From Ideonella paludis (lineage in GTDB: Bacteria; Pseudomonadota; Gammaproteobacteria; Burkholderiales; Burkholderiaceae_C): a DNA stretch of 64,000 nucleotides. Below, piece after piece: positions 8,431-16,983 of this stretch. How positions within the stretch are numbered: position 1 is the stretch's first letter; each line of letters starts with the position of its first letter. The DNA is taken from assembly GCF_018069865.1 (NCBI RefSeq), contig NZ_JAGQDG010000009.1:124001-188000 (forward strand). Direction: 5' to 3'. Below the pieces are notes generated by a model that saw nothing but the letters and a program-made list of their open reading frames with translations, did no database searches and was not told the origin of the DNA. The position numbers and the translations under genes were made by a program.

Positions 8431-9512
8431 TGCGTCTACCGGCCATTGATGCCCTGCGGGGCTGGACCGTGGTGGCCATGTTGGTGGTCAACAACCCCGG
8501 CGACTGGAATGCGGTGTATGCACCTTTGCTGCATGCCCATTGGCATGGATGCACACCCACCGACCTGATCTTCCCCTTGTTCCTGTTCTTGGTCGGCGTC
8601 GGCCTGGCGCTGGCCGCGCCGGTGGACGGCGATGCGCCAACGCTGCGCGCGGCACAAGGCCAGATGCTGCAGCGTGGGCTCAAGCTCATCGCCCTGGGCT
8701 TGGTGCTGCACCTCATCGCGCACTGGGCCTTGGACACCCGCAGCTTCAGGCCGGCCGGTGTGCTGCAACGCATTGGGCTGTGCGTGGCCTTGGTGGGGGT
8801 CTTCAGCCTCACCACGGCAGGCCGCAGCGCACGCGGTTTGGTCATGGCGATCTGCGCGGTGATGGGCGTTCACAGCCTGCTCTTGGTGATGGGCGGCTCT
8901 CTGAGCCATGAGGCACGCTTCCACCATTGGGCCGCCACCCTGGATACCTGGGCCTTTGGTGCTCACAGCTACGAGTGGCAAGCCACCCTGCAGCGCGGCC
9001 TGGACCCTGAAGGCCTGCTCAGCAGCCTGGGGGCGGTGGTCAGCACCGGCCTGGGTTTGATGGCCGGGCGCGTGCTGCGCGAGTTCGGCATGCCAGCGGC
9101 GCTGCCAAGGCTGCTGAAGCAAGCCTCGCTCCTGTTGCTGTTGGGCGGCCTCAGCAGCCTGCTTGCGCCCATGAACAAAACGCTGTGGACACCCAGCTAT
9201 GCCATGTGGACGGCTGGCTTGGCGAACGTCGCCTTGTGTGGCGCCCTGGCACTGCAGTCGCTGGCCCCTCAAGCCCTGTGGGGCCAGCGCTTTGGCCGAC
9301 ACGCCATCACGGCCTATGTCTTGGCCTGGCTGGGCGTGTGCGTCTTGGGCGCCACCGGCTGGCAAGTACCGCTGTGGGCTGCCCTGCAGCAAGCGCTGGG
9401 GCCGGGCTGGCCAGCGCCCGCCGTGTCCTTGGTGTGGGCGCTCAGCTTCTTGCCGCTGTGGTGGGCCGTGTTGCGCCTGATGGACGCCCGCGGTTGGCGC
9501 TGGCGCGTCTGA
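8430..9512 (+). CDS. nagX: NagX-like membrane protein (heparan-alpha-glucosaminide acetyltransferase/DUF5009 family)
   Basis: 360 residues, about ten hydrophobic segments. The N-terminus RLPAIDALRGWTVVAMLVVNN and the HGCTPTDLIFPLFLFLVG motif (about residues 37-54; the His corresponds to the acetyl-accepting His of human HGSNAT) define the family. Bacterial homologues called NagX occur in GlcNAc loci; a role in transmembrane acetylation or transport of glucosamine sugars is suspected but not settled. It overlaps the preceding gene by one base (TGATG) and ends the operon, followed by a GC-rich hairpin. Confidence 0.85.
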   Translation: MRLPAIDALRGWTVVAMLVVNNPGDWNAVYAPLLHAHWHGCTPTDLIFPLFLFLVGVGLALAAPVDGDAPTLRAAQGQMLQRGLKLIALGLVLHLIAHWALDTRSFRPAGVLQRIGLCVALVGVFSLTTAGRSARGLVMAICAVMGVHSLLLVMGGSLSHEARFHHWAATLDTWAFGAHSYEWQATLQRGLDPEGLLSSLGAVVSTGLGLMAGRVLREFGMPAALPRLLKQASLLLLLGGLSSLLAPMNKTLWTPSYAMWTAGLANVALCGALALQSLAPQALWGQRFGRHAITAYVLAWLGVCVLGATGWQVPLWAALQQALGPGWPAPAVSLVWALSFLPLWWAVLRLMDARGWRWRV

Positions 9513-9517
9513 GCAAG

Positions 9518-9534
9518 CCCCGCGCAGCGCGGGG
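9518..9534. terminator. GC hairpin between convergent genes
   Basis: Perfect 7-bp stem CCCCGCG/CGCGGGG with a three-base loop, placed between the nagX stop (9512) and the stop of the minus-strand TPR gene (9549). There is no T-tract, so termination may need Rho or may be weak; by position it could serve both strands. Confidence 0.6.
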
Positions 9535-9548
9535 CCCGCACAGCACGA

Positions 9549-10811
9549 TTACTTCTGCGCCTGAGCGCGCAGCCAGGTCTTCCACAGCCGCGCCAACTCG
9601 GCCGACCCGTCTTCGCTCTTGATGGTGTCCAAGACCTTCACCGCCTCGGCGCTATGGCCCGCCTTCACCCAGGCCCAGGCCAGATGCAGACGTGCTTCGT
9701 CAGGCTTCTTCACGCCGCCGCGCGCCAGACCATCGGCCAAGGCTTTGGCGGCGTCGGCGGGGTTGCCTGCAGACACGGCCGCCGTGCCCACCAAGGTCAG
9801 GGCATGGCCATCCTTGGCGGCCTGGGCCGCTGCGCGGTCACTGGCCAGCTGAGCCTTTTCTTTGGCAGAGGCCTTGGCGGCCTTGTCGCGCAGCTTTTGG
9901 TGCTCGCCGGCATTGGGCCCAGTGCCCAAACGGCCAGCTTGTGTGCCTGCGTCCAAGGCCAGCAGGGCCTCGGTGAACAAGCCGCCTTCCATGGCCAAGA
10001 TGGCCAACTCGATGTCTTCAGCCTCGTCACGCAAGGCGCCGGTGGCCTGCTTCAGGCGCAGCAGGTCCAGGGTCAGGCTTTGGCTGAATCCCGGCTGATC
10101 CGGCACCCGGCTCAGCAATTGCGCCCAGACCTCTGGCTTGGGGTAGTGCTGTGCTTGGCGCTGCAGCGCCGCATAAACGCCTGGCTCGTCTTTGGCCTTG
10201 GCATAGGCGCTCACCAGCAAACGCAAGCTGGTTTCGCTGGGCTTGCGGCCCGCCGCTTCCTCAGCCTGCACCATGGGCAGCAATTCTTTGGCCGCCGCCC
10301 CCGCATCCCCGCTCAGATACAGCGCTTGGGGCAACAAGGCACGCACCGCGGCGTCTTGCCCGCCTTCTTGGACATAGCGACGCAAGGTCGCGGCGGCCGG
10401 CGCGTATTGGCGCAGCTGCAATTGAGCACGCGCCAGGGTGTCGAGCAGCGAAGGGCGATCGGCGGCCGGTGTCAGGGGTGAGGCCAAGGCCACCTCAAAG
10501 GCGGCGACAGCCACGGGCAGCTCATTCGCCTTGAGCGCTGCCACGGCCCTCGTGCGGGCAATCAGATAACGTTCATAGTCATTGAGCGAACCCACTTGCT
10601 CAGCGACGCGCAACTCTGCCAAAGCCTCCACGGCCTTGCCCGACTTCAACAGGTCTTGCGCCAATTGCAGGGGTTTGCCCACTTCCGCACGGGCCGTCGG
10701 CGCGGGCGACGAGGCGGGGCTGGCAGCCTGGGCCCACAACACGGGCGAGGCCGTCGCCATCAACACCGCCAGAGAAATCTGGCGCAGGGCGGGTAATGCG
10801 AAAGCAGTCAT
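9549..10811 (-). CDS. Exported TPR-repeat protein
   Basis: 420 residues. A signal peptide is visible (hydrophobic RQISLAVLMATASPVLWAQA), followed by an Ala/Pro-rich spacer and then degenerate helix-turn-helix repeats of TPR type (for example GKAVEALAELRVAEQ, RQYAPAAATLRRYVQ and GHSAEAVKVLDTIK). It is probably a periplasmic scaffold. Long TPR proteins like this are often found beside TonB-dependent receptors in proteobacterial polysaccharide loci, and here it sits between the GlcNAc operon and the receptor. No enzymatic motif is seen. It lies 106 bases downstream of the EIIC-EAL gene on the same strand and may be co-transcribed. Confidence 0.7.
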   Translation of the reverse strand: MTAFALPALRQISLAVLMATASPVLWAQAASPASSPAPTARAEVGKPLQLAQDLLKSGKAVEALAELRVAEQVGSLNDYERYLIARTRAVAALKANELPVAVAAFEVALASPLTPAADRPSLLDTLARAQLQLRQYAPAAATLRRYVQEGGQDAAVRALLPQALYLSGDAGAAAKELLPMVQAEEAAGRKPSETSLRLLVSAYAKAKDEPGVYAALQRQAQHYPKPEVWAQLLSRVPDQPGFSQSLTLDLLRLKQATGALRDEAEDIELAILAMEGGLFTEALLALDAGTQAGRLGTGPNAGEHQKLRDKAAKASAKEKAQLASDRAAAQAAKDGHALTLVGTAAVSAGNPADAAKALADGLARGGVKKPDEARLHLAWAWVKAGHSAEAVKVLDTIKSEDGSAELARLWKTWLRAQAQK

Positions 10812-10917
10812 CGGAGAGCGGCGAAAAAAAGAAAGGGGTGAACGGTGTGGCCCGCGCTGTTCATGGGCTTGGGCCGGACTTGGGAGTGTGTCACAGCGCA
10901 GGCGTTACAGGGCGGTT

Positions 10918-12945
10918 TCAAGCGGCCCCAAACCGCAGTGCCAAGTCCTTCAGGGTTCCTGGCACGTCCTCTGGCGGCACCGGCCGCCCGACCCACCAGC
11001 CTTGGATGGCGCTGACGCCACAGTGCGCCACAAAGTCCCGCTCAGCCGTGGTCTCAACGCCTTCGGCCACCACGTCGTAGCCCAGGCGATGCAGCGTGCT
11101 GCAGATCTCGCGATAAAGCCGCTCGCCACGAGGCTCTGTGGCCGCCATCAGCAATGAGCGATCCACCTTGACCACATCGACCTCGGCGCTGTGGAACAGC
11201 GCCAAGTTGGAATAGCCCGTGCCGAAGTCATCGACAAACACCCGCACGCCCGCTGTGCGCAGGTCCATCAGACGAGCCCGCACCAACTCAGGCTCTTCAA
11301 TCAGGCTGCTCTCCAACAACTCCACTTGCAGCATGCCCGGCGGCAGCTTGGCCAGCGTGCTCATCAAGCGTGCAAAGGACTCGGCATTGCACAAGGTGGA
11401 TGCCGTGAGGTTGATGGCCACCGGCGCGTCCACGCCTTGTGCACGCCAGCGCTCCACGTCCTCCACGACCCGGCGCACCACCCACAAGTCGAGCAAATCC
11501 CCAAAGCCCACCCGCTCTAGGGAGGGCAAGAAGCCTTGAGGTGCCACCGCACGCCCTGCGGCATCTTGCAAACGAAGCAGGGCCTCAAAGCCCAAAACCC
11601 GGCCGGTATGCACATCCACCTTGGGCTGATAGTGCATGCTGAGTTGCCCTTCGCGCAGCAGCTTGAGCGCCGCATGCGCTTGGCGGCTCCAGTCATGTTG
11701 CGCGTCTTGGCGCTTTACAAAGCGCGCCTCTGAGAACACTTCCAGCCCCGGCCCCAAGTTCATGCGATTGGCCAAGTCCCAGGCCGCTTCACCCAACTGC
11801 TCTTGCTGCACCCAGCGCTTGACAAAGGGGCGATAGATCACGATGGACAGCAGGAACAAGACCACTTGCAAGGCCCAGACCTTCTCCAGCGGGGCCCCCA
11901 GCAAGAGAGGCTTTAAGAAGTGCGGGATCACCCAAGTCACGTCCCAACTGCCACTCGCAGGGATCCATTGCCACTCGGCCACCACCAGGTAGGTGATCAA
12001 CGCATTGAGCGTCGGCGCCAGCACAAACGGCAGGAAGAACACCCAGTTGCCCACCACGGGCAGCGCAAAGGTCAATACTTCGTTGATGTTGAACACATGC
12101 AAGGGCAAGGCCCAGCGCCAGACCTTGGGGCCCGGCTTGCGCCACTGGTACCAAATCAGACAGACCAACAGCGCCAAGGTGGCGCCTGAGCCGCCGATGT
12201 AATTGAACACATTGTCCAGATCAGCCAGCGACACGCCGGGCAAGGCCATCGTGTGGTGCAAGGCGTTGCCCGAGGCCCAGTCCATCACCCCGGCGCCATT
12301 CATCCCCATCCACCAGGCCACATTGCCCAAGGCCGTGAGCACCACCACCGCCAACCACGCCGGTAGCCACTCAAAAATTCCGGCCAGCGGACCGGTGCTG
12401 GACGGCAGGAGCGTGGCCGGCCAGGCCAAGAGGCACAAGGAAATTGCAAACGGTGTGCCATTGGCCAAGGTGCGCGCCATGGCGGGCGAGGCCTGACTGA
12501 GGTCACCGAACTCCAGGCGAGGCATGCCACGCCGAACCAAACGCATGCAGGCCACTGCGGCACTGGGCAGCAGCACCGAAGCCAGCATCATCCAGCCCCA
12601 GTTCTGCGCAGGAGCTTCGGGGCCCAGGGACGACAAGAACGCCAAAATCATCAGCGACAAAGTCAGGACAACGACATAAATCGGGTCGTCGCCATAAGCC
12701 CTGGCCAAATGAATCGCCGTAGACGCCGCCATCGCCACCGGCCAGAAGTACTGCTGGAAGCTGAGTACCGAAGTCAGCAACTGGTGAAAGGCGCTGGAGG
12801 CCGCCACATCCCCCAAGTCCATGGCAGAGAGCGTCAGCCCCAAGCACTGCATCACCAGAAAGACTGGGAGCATGGAGAGGAAGCTCTCACGCAAGGCGAG
12901 AACAAAGTTGCTCTTTGGTAACCTTAAAATGAGGGAAAGACGCAT
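10918..12945 (-). CDS. PTS EIIC sugar domain fused to EAL c-di-GMP phosphodiesterase
   Basis: 675 residues. Residues 1 to about 385 form a multi-spanning PTS EIIC domain, with the family features YIGGSGATLALLV and FNINEVLTFALPVVGN (normally NINEP). A cytoplasmic EAL domain follows with EALLR at about 453, AINLTAST, VELLESS, DDFGTGYSN, VKVDRSL and AEGVET, so metal-binding and catalytic residues look intact and it should hydrolyse c-di-GMP. No EIIA or EIIB domain is present here or in neighbours, so the EIIC part is more likely a membrane sugar sensor than a phosphorylating transporter. In a GlcNAc/chitin locus it may link amino-sugar availability to motility or biofilm choices. An upstream in-frame ATG at 12987 would run through an inverted repeat; I prefer 12945. 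Confidence 0.86.
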   Translation of the reverse strand: MRLSLILRLPKSNFVLALRESFLSMLPVFLVMQCLGLTLSAMDLGDVAASSAFHQLLTSVLSFQQYFWPVAMAASTAIHLARAYGDDPIYVVVLTLSLMILAFLSSLGPEAPAQNWGWMMLASVLLPSAAVACMRLVRRGMPRLEFGDLSQASPAMARTLANGTPFAISLCLLAWPATLLPSSTGPLAGIFEWLPAWLAVVVLTALGNVAWWMGMNGAGVMDWASGNALHHTMALPGVSLADLDNVFNYIGGSGATLALLVCLIWYQWRKPGPKVWRWALPLHVFNINEVLTFALPVVGNWVFFLPFVLAPTLNALITYLVVAEWQWIPASGSWDVTWVIPHFLKPLLLGAPLEKVWALQVVLFLLSIVIYRPFVKRWVQQEQLGEAAWDLANRMNLGPGLEVFSEARFVKRQDAQHDWSRQAHAALKLLREGQLSMHYQPKVDVHTGRVLGFEALLRLQDAAGRAVAPQGFLPSLERVGFGDLLDLWVVRRVVEDVERWRAQGVDAPVAINLTASTLCNAESFARLMSTLAKLPPGMLQVELLESSLIEEPELVRARLMDLRTAGVRVFVDDFGTGYSNLALFHSAEVDVVKVDRSLLMAATEPRGERLYREICSTLHRLGYDVVAEGVETTAERDFVAHCGVSAIQGWWVGRPVPPEDVPGTLKDLALRFGAA

Positions 12946-12946
12946 G

Positions 12947-12994
12947 GTTTTGAATGAGGGCCAACAGCGGGATGGCCCAAAATTCATTCAAAAC
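12947..12994. repeat. Long inverted repeat immediately upstream of the EIIC-EAL gene
   Basis: Perfect 11-bp arms GTTTTGAATGA (12947-12957) and TCATTCAAAAC (12984-12994) enclose a second perfect 5-bp pair GGGCC/GGCCC (12958-12962 and 12974-12978). It starts two bases before the chosen ATG and lies between the gntR stop and the EIIC-EAL start, both on the minus strand. It has no T-tract. It could be an operator, or an RNA hairpin controlling translation of the EIIC-EAL message. Confidence 0.65.
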
Positions 12995-13035
12995 TGCTGG
13001 CAGGGCCGCGGGCATAGTAGCACCGCGCCCGCCTC

Positions 13036-13779
13036 CTAGCCTCCGGCGTTCAGTTCCGCCACGAAGTCGTAGGTGTCGCCCCGATAGATGGACTGCGACA
13101 GCTCAATGGCGCGGCCGTCCCGGAGATAGCCCAGGCGCTCCACGAGCAATCCTGCGTCCCCCACCTCGGCCTCCAACAGCTTGGCTTGCTCCTCGTCGAG
13201 CAGCAGCGCCCGCAGGCGCTGCAGTGCGCGCACCGGGCGCTGGCCCGCCCGCTCCAGAGCCTCATACAGCGATGTGTCGACCACTTCAATGGACGGCAAC
13301 ACCGAGGCAACGATGGTGGCGTACTCAATCGACATCGGCGCGTCGTCGGCATAGCGCAGGCGGTTGAAACGATAGACCAAGGTGCCTGGGCTCAAGGCCA
13401 GCTTCATCGCCTCTTCAGGGGTGACGGTGCCTTCCGCACGCTTGAGCCACTCGCTGCGCGGCTCGCGCCCGCGCGCCCGCATGTCCTCTGAGAATGAGGT
13501 CAGCTTGGCGAAGTTCTTTTCAATGCGGGTGTTGACGAAGTTGCCCGCGCCTTGGCGCCGCGACAACAGGCCTTCTTCGGCCAAGCCTTCAATCGCCTTG
13601 CGCACGGTGATGCGTGAGACCTGAAGATCAGACGCCAACTGCCGCTCAGAGGGCAGCGCATCGTCAGGCCCCAGCAAACGCAACTCTATGGCCTCGCGCA
13701 AGGCACGTTGCAATTGCTGGTACAGCGGCTGGCTGCTGTTGGGATCTAGATTGCGCAAGAGATGCGCCAACGCAGTCAT
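13036..13779 (-). CDS. GntR/HutC-family transcriptional regulator of the GlcNAc locus
   Basis: 247 residues. N-terminal winged helix-turn-helix with PLYQQLQRALREAIE and LPSERQLASDLQVSRITVRKAIEGL (about residues 15-65), and a C-terminal UTRA effector domain including NFAKLTSFSEDMRARG and PMSIEYATI. This is the HutC subfamily that includes NagR/YvoA and DasR, which respond to glucosamine-6-P or GlcNAc-6-P and control GlcNAc genes. Its own promoter, the divergent receptor promoter and the GlcNAc operon promoter share TGGTA-type repeats. The start at 13779 follows the family N-terminus; a longer frame upstream would run through the divergent promoter. Confidence 0.9.
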   Translation of the reverse strand: MTALAHLLRNLDPNSSQPLYQQLQRALREAIELRLLGPDDALPSERQLASDLQVSRITVRKAIEGLAEEGLLSRRQGAGNFVNTRIEKNFAKLTSFSEDMRARGREPRSEWLKRAEGTVTPEEAMKLALSPGTLVYRFNRLRYADDAPMSIEYATIVASVLPSIEVVDTSLYEALERAGQRPVRALQRLRALLLDEEQAKLLEAEVGDAGLLVERLGYLRDGRAIELSQSIYRGDTYDFVAELNAGG

Positions 13780-13826
13780 GAATGAAACCTCAAGGCCAAG
13801 GGGCAGGGATGAAGGGCTGCCAATAA

Positions 13827-13842
13827 TACCAATAGAACACCA
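13827..13842 (-). promoter_or_regulatory. TGGTG-N6-TGGTA direct repeat before gntR (autoregulatory operator)
   Basis: Read on the minus strand it has the same 5-6-5 layout and orientation toward its gene as the arrays before the GlcNAc operon and the receptor. It ends 48 bases before the gntR start, suggesting autoregulation. Confidence 0.55.
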
Positions 13843-13965
13843 CAAGACGGCCACAACGCAGCACAAAGCGCGGCAGGCTGTGGAGGGATGTGGAAGGGTG
13901 TTGTGCCAGTACCGCAACCAATCCCTCAGGAAGAACCCTTGATTCCGACCTTCTGAGAAGGAAAC

Positions 13966-14002
13966 TGGTAGCCAACTGGTCCCAATTGGTAGTACAGTGG
14001 TA
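13966..14002 (+). promoter_or_regulatory. Four-unit phased direct-repeat operator before the TonB-dependent receptor
   Basis: TGGTA, TGGTC, TGGTA and TGGTA start at 13966, 13977, 13987 and 13998 (11, 10 and 11 bases apart). The last three units reproduce exactly the TGGTC-N5-TGGTA-N6-TGGTA order found at 1522-1547. It lies 115 bases upstream of the receptor start. Likely bound by the adjacent GntR protein. Confidence 0.72.
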
Positions 14003-14117
14003 CGCATCGAGTTTCAGCCCATTGGGCACAGACCGCGCCGTCCTAGCGCACCGCTGCGCCCTACCCCTAACCGGCCGCCAATCTGGCGCCACCACCCTGC
14101 TAGAGAGTGAGGAGACC

Positions 14118-16895
14118 ATGAAGACTTCCCTGACGCCCATCGCATCTGCGGTTGTGCTGGCTTTGGCCGGCACCGCGGTGCACGCCCAAACTGCCCCCGC
14201 CAAGCCTGCCGCTGCGGCCTCTGCTGCAGAGACCGAACGCGTCGAGGTGATTGGTATTCGTGCTTCTTTGCAAAAGTCTCTGCAGAGCAAGCGTGACGCC
14301 GAGTCCCGCGTGGAGGTCATCACCGCCGAAGACATCGGCAAGATGCCCGACAAAAACGTGGCTGACTCGCTGCAGCGCGTCCCGGGCCTCAGCATCAGCT
14401 CGGCCAGCGCCAACGAAGGCGGCTTTGACGAGAACGACCGCGTCAGCATGCGCGGCACCAGCCCCAGCTTGACCCAAACCTTGGTCAACGGCCATGCCAT
14501 TTCCTCGGGCGACTGGTTTGTGCTGAACCAGACCGGTACCGTGGGCCGTAGCGTGTCTTACTCCTTGCTGCCTTCTGAGCTGGTCAAGGAAGTGGTAGTG
14601 CACAAGAGCGCCGAGGCCCGTCTGGTCGAAGGCGGCGTGGCGGGTGCGGTCAACATCGTGACCCGCAAGCCCTTGGAGTTCAAGAAGCAGCTCACGCTGG
14701 AAGCGCAGTTGGGTGGCGTGTATGCCGACAACCCTGGCACCACCGACCCTCAGCTGAGTGCCCTGGTGAACTGGAAGAGCGCTGACAACACCTTCGGCGT
14801 GATGCTGCAGGCTTTCTCTGAGCACCGCCATCTGCGCCGCGACGGCCAAGAGCTGCTGGGCTACACCCAGATCAAGGCCGGCAGCACCATCGCGACCTCC
14901 AACCCTGACCTGGCCGGAGTGTGGTACCCCACCCTGATCGGCTCGGCCCTGTTTGAGCAAAAGCGCGAGCGCGAAGGCGGCCTGCTGGGCGTGCAATTCA
15001 AGCCCACGAATGACGTCACTGTGGGCGCCACGGCCTTCACCTCGCAGATGAAGGCGGCCAACTACAACCGCAACTACATGTTGTGGGGCTCGAAGATCCT
15101 GAACGAAGGCAACGGTCAGGCGCCCAATGCTGGCTATGTGGTGCGCAACAACACCCTGGTGTCCGCCACCTTTGCACCAGTCGCCGGCACGCAATACGGT
15201 GTCTATGACCAGATCTCGCGTCCCGATGCAGGCTCTGACTCCTCCTTCTTCACGGTGGACGGCACCTGGAATGTCAGCGACAAGCTGAAGCTGACCGGCA
15301 TGGTGGGCACCACCAAGGGCACCGGCAAGACCCCCACCCAAGACGTGGCCGAGTGGAACACGGGCGTTGGCAGCGGCGCCTCTTGGAAGCTCAATGGCGT
15401 GAACAGCGCGGCCGACTGGTCCTTGGGCACCGCCAACAACAGCAGCCCCGCTGGTGTGGGCCTGGGCTGGATCTTCGGTGACCAAGGCGTCAACGTGAAG
15501 GACAAGGAGAACTGGGGTCAAGTCGATGGTGAGTACGCGCTCGACAGCGGCCTGTTCACCACCCTGAAGTTTGGCGTTCGCTCCACCAGCCATTCGCGCT
15601 CCAACCAAGGCGTGATCGGCCAAGGCCCAGGCTGCAAGACCAGCACCGGTGCCAATGTGGGCTTCGATTGGAGCCAGCCTTACTGGTGCCCGGTCGGCAC
15701 GGCTTCTGCCGCCGACCCCGCCAATTTCCCCAAGGGCACCACACCTTACCCGAGCAACTACGCTTCGGGCTTGGGCGGCACCTTCCCGCGCGATGTCTGG
15801 TTCTACACCCCCGAGCAACTGGCCACCTACAACAGCCTCTATGCCAACCGCTCTACAGACGGCTCGCGTGAGAACTGGACCTCCGAGTACGGCATGTCCG
15901 AAAAGACCAACGCAGCCTATCTGCAGTCCGACCTGGAAGGGAGCGGCTGGAGCGGTAATGTTGGCCTGCGACTCGTGCAAACCAAGCAGTCTGTGACCAA
16001 CAACGTGGCGGTCTCGGCCAACACGCCCGGCGCCGTGACGGCATCCGCCTTCGGCCCCTACCTGCCGACCACGACGGACCACACCTACACCGATGTGCTG
16101 CCGAGCATGAACGTCAAGTTCAAGCTGAACAAAGACATGGTGGCTCGTTTCGCCATGTCCCGCACCATGTCGCGCCCTGACTACTCGGCGCTGGCAGGCT
16201 CGGTGTCCTTGGCACCTCCGGCTACCGCAGGTGGCGTGGGTTCTGGCTCCGGCGGCAACCCCGACCTGAAGCCCGTGCGCTCCAACAATATGGACCTGAC
16301 GCTGGAGTACTACTACGCACCTCGCGCCTTGGTCTCCGCTGGTCTGTTCCACATGGGCCTGAGCAGCTACGTGGGCTACGGGCAGGTCAACAAGCAGTTC
16401 ATGACCTACAGCGCCACCGCACCGCAAGGCGAAATGGTGAACTATCTGCTGACTGTCCCTGTGAACACCACCGGCAAGGTCAACGGCATTGAGCTGGCTT
16501 GGGAAGCGCCGCTGTGGGGTAACTTTGGCGCCAACGCCAACTACACCTACACCGACGCCAAGGAAGCCGGTGGTGGTCCTCTGGTCGGCGCGTCCAAGCA
16601 CACCTATAACCTGGGTGCTTACTACGAAGACGACAAGTTCAACGCCCGCGTGGCCTACAACTTCCGCTCCAGCTTCTTCAGTGGCCTGGATCGCAACACC
16701 GCCTTCTTCCAGGACGACACCGCCAACGTGGCCGCCTCTTTGGGCTACAAGATCAACGACCGCTTCAGCGTGTCCTTGGACGGCCACAACCTGAACAACG
16801 CGAAGCTGAAGTACTTCGCCTTGAACACGGACCAGCCTCGTTCGATCTATGAAAACGGTCGCCAGTACTACCTGACGCTGCGCGCCAAGCTGTAA
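14118..16895 (+). CDS. TonB-dependent receptor, Xanthomonas/Caulobacter carbohydrate type
   Basis: 925 residues with a signal peptide (SLTPIASAVVLALAGTAVHAQ). The plug starts with ERVEVIGIRASLQKSLQSKR and continues with RVEVITAEDIGKMPDKNVADSLQRVPGLS, RVSMRGTSPSLTQTLVNG and VEGGVAGAVNIVTRKPL, the hallmark of the TIGR01782-like class that moves chitooligosaccharides and other glycans across the outer membrane. The barrel ends in QYYLTLRAKL. The ATG at 14118 follows a GAGTGAGGAG ribosome site. The shared operator with the GlcNAc operon and the GH18 gene downstream make chitin oligomers the likely ligand. Energy comes from TonB-ExbBD, encoded elsewhere. Confidence 0.93.
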   Translation: MKTSLTPIASAVVLALAGTAVHAQTAPAKPAAAASAAETERVEVIGIRASLQKSLQSKRDAESRVEVITAEDIGKMPDKNVADSLQRVPGLSISSASANEGGFDENDRVSMRGTSPSLTQTLVNGHAISSGDWFVLNQTGTVGRSVSYSLLPSELVKEVVVHKSAEARLVEGGVAGAVNIVTRKPLEFKKQLTLEAQLGGVYADNPGTTDPQLSALVNWKSADNTFGVMLQAFSEHRHLRRDGQELLGYTQIKAGSTIATSNPDLAGVWYPTLIGSALFEQKREREGGLLGVQFKPTNDVTVGATAFTSQMKAANYNRNYMLWGSKILNEGNGQAPNAGYVVRNNTLVSATFAPVAGTQYGVYDQISRPDAGSDSSFFTVDGTWNVSDKLKLTGMVGTTKGTGKTPTQDVAEWNTGVGSGASWKLNGVNSAADWSLGTANNSSPAGVGLGWIFGDQGVNVKDKENWGQVDGEYALDSGLFTTLKFGVRSTSHSRSNQGVIGQGPGCKTSTGANVGFDWSQPYWCPVGTASAADPANFPKGTTPYPSNYASGLGGTFPRDVWFYTPEQLATYNSLYANRSTDGSRENWTSEYGMSEKTNAAYLQSDLEGSGWSGNVGLRLVQTKQSVTNNVAVSANTPGAVTASAFGPYLPTTTDHTYTDVLPSMNVKFKLNKDMVARFAMSRTMSRPDYSALAGSVSLAPPATAGGVGSGSGGNPDLKPVRSNNMDLTLEYYYAPRALVSAGLFHMGLSSYVGYGQVNKQFMTYSATAPQGEMVNYLLTVPVNTTGKVNGIELAWEAPLWGNFGANANYTYTDAKEAGGGPLVGASKHTYNLGAYYEDDKFNARVAYNFRSSFFSGLDRNTAFFQDDTANVAASLGYKINDRFSVSLDGHNLNNAKLKYFALNTDQPRSIYENGRQYYLTLRAKL

Positions 16896-16927
16896 TCGCC
16901 TGATCAGCCCACAAGGCTGCGAGGATG

Positions 16928-16965
16928 GGGGTGAGCTGCAGTTCGGGCTCACCCCTTTTTTCTTT
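16928..16965 (+). terminator. Rho-independent terminator of the receptor gene
   Basis: Nine-bp stem GGGGTGAGC/GCTCACCCC with a ten-base loop, followed directly by TTTTTTCTTT. It ends 19 bases before the GH18 start, so the GH18 gene either depends on read-through or has its own promoter overlapping the terminator. Confidence 0.9.
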
Positions 16966-16983
16966 GTCATCGTGATTGAGAGA

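Larger units (their letters stand above)
13780..14117. other. Divergent regulatory region between gntR and the TonB-dependent receptor
   Basis: 338 bases without a gene. It holds the minus-strand repeat at 13827-13842 near gntR and the four-unit array at 13966-14002 near the receptor. The remainder is lower in GC than the genes around it. A weak ORF continuing from the receptor frame back to 13890 has no coding character and is rejected. A GGAG ribosome site at 14111-14114 precedes the receptor. Confidence 0.75.
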
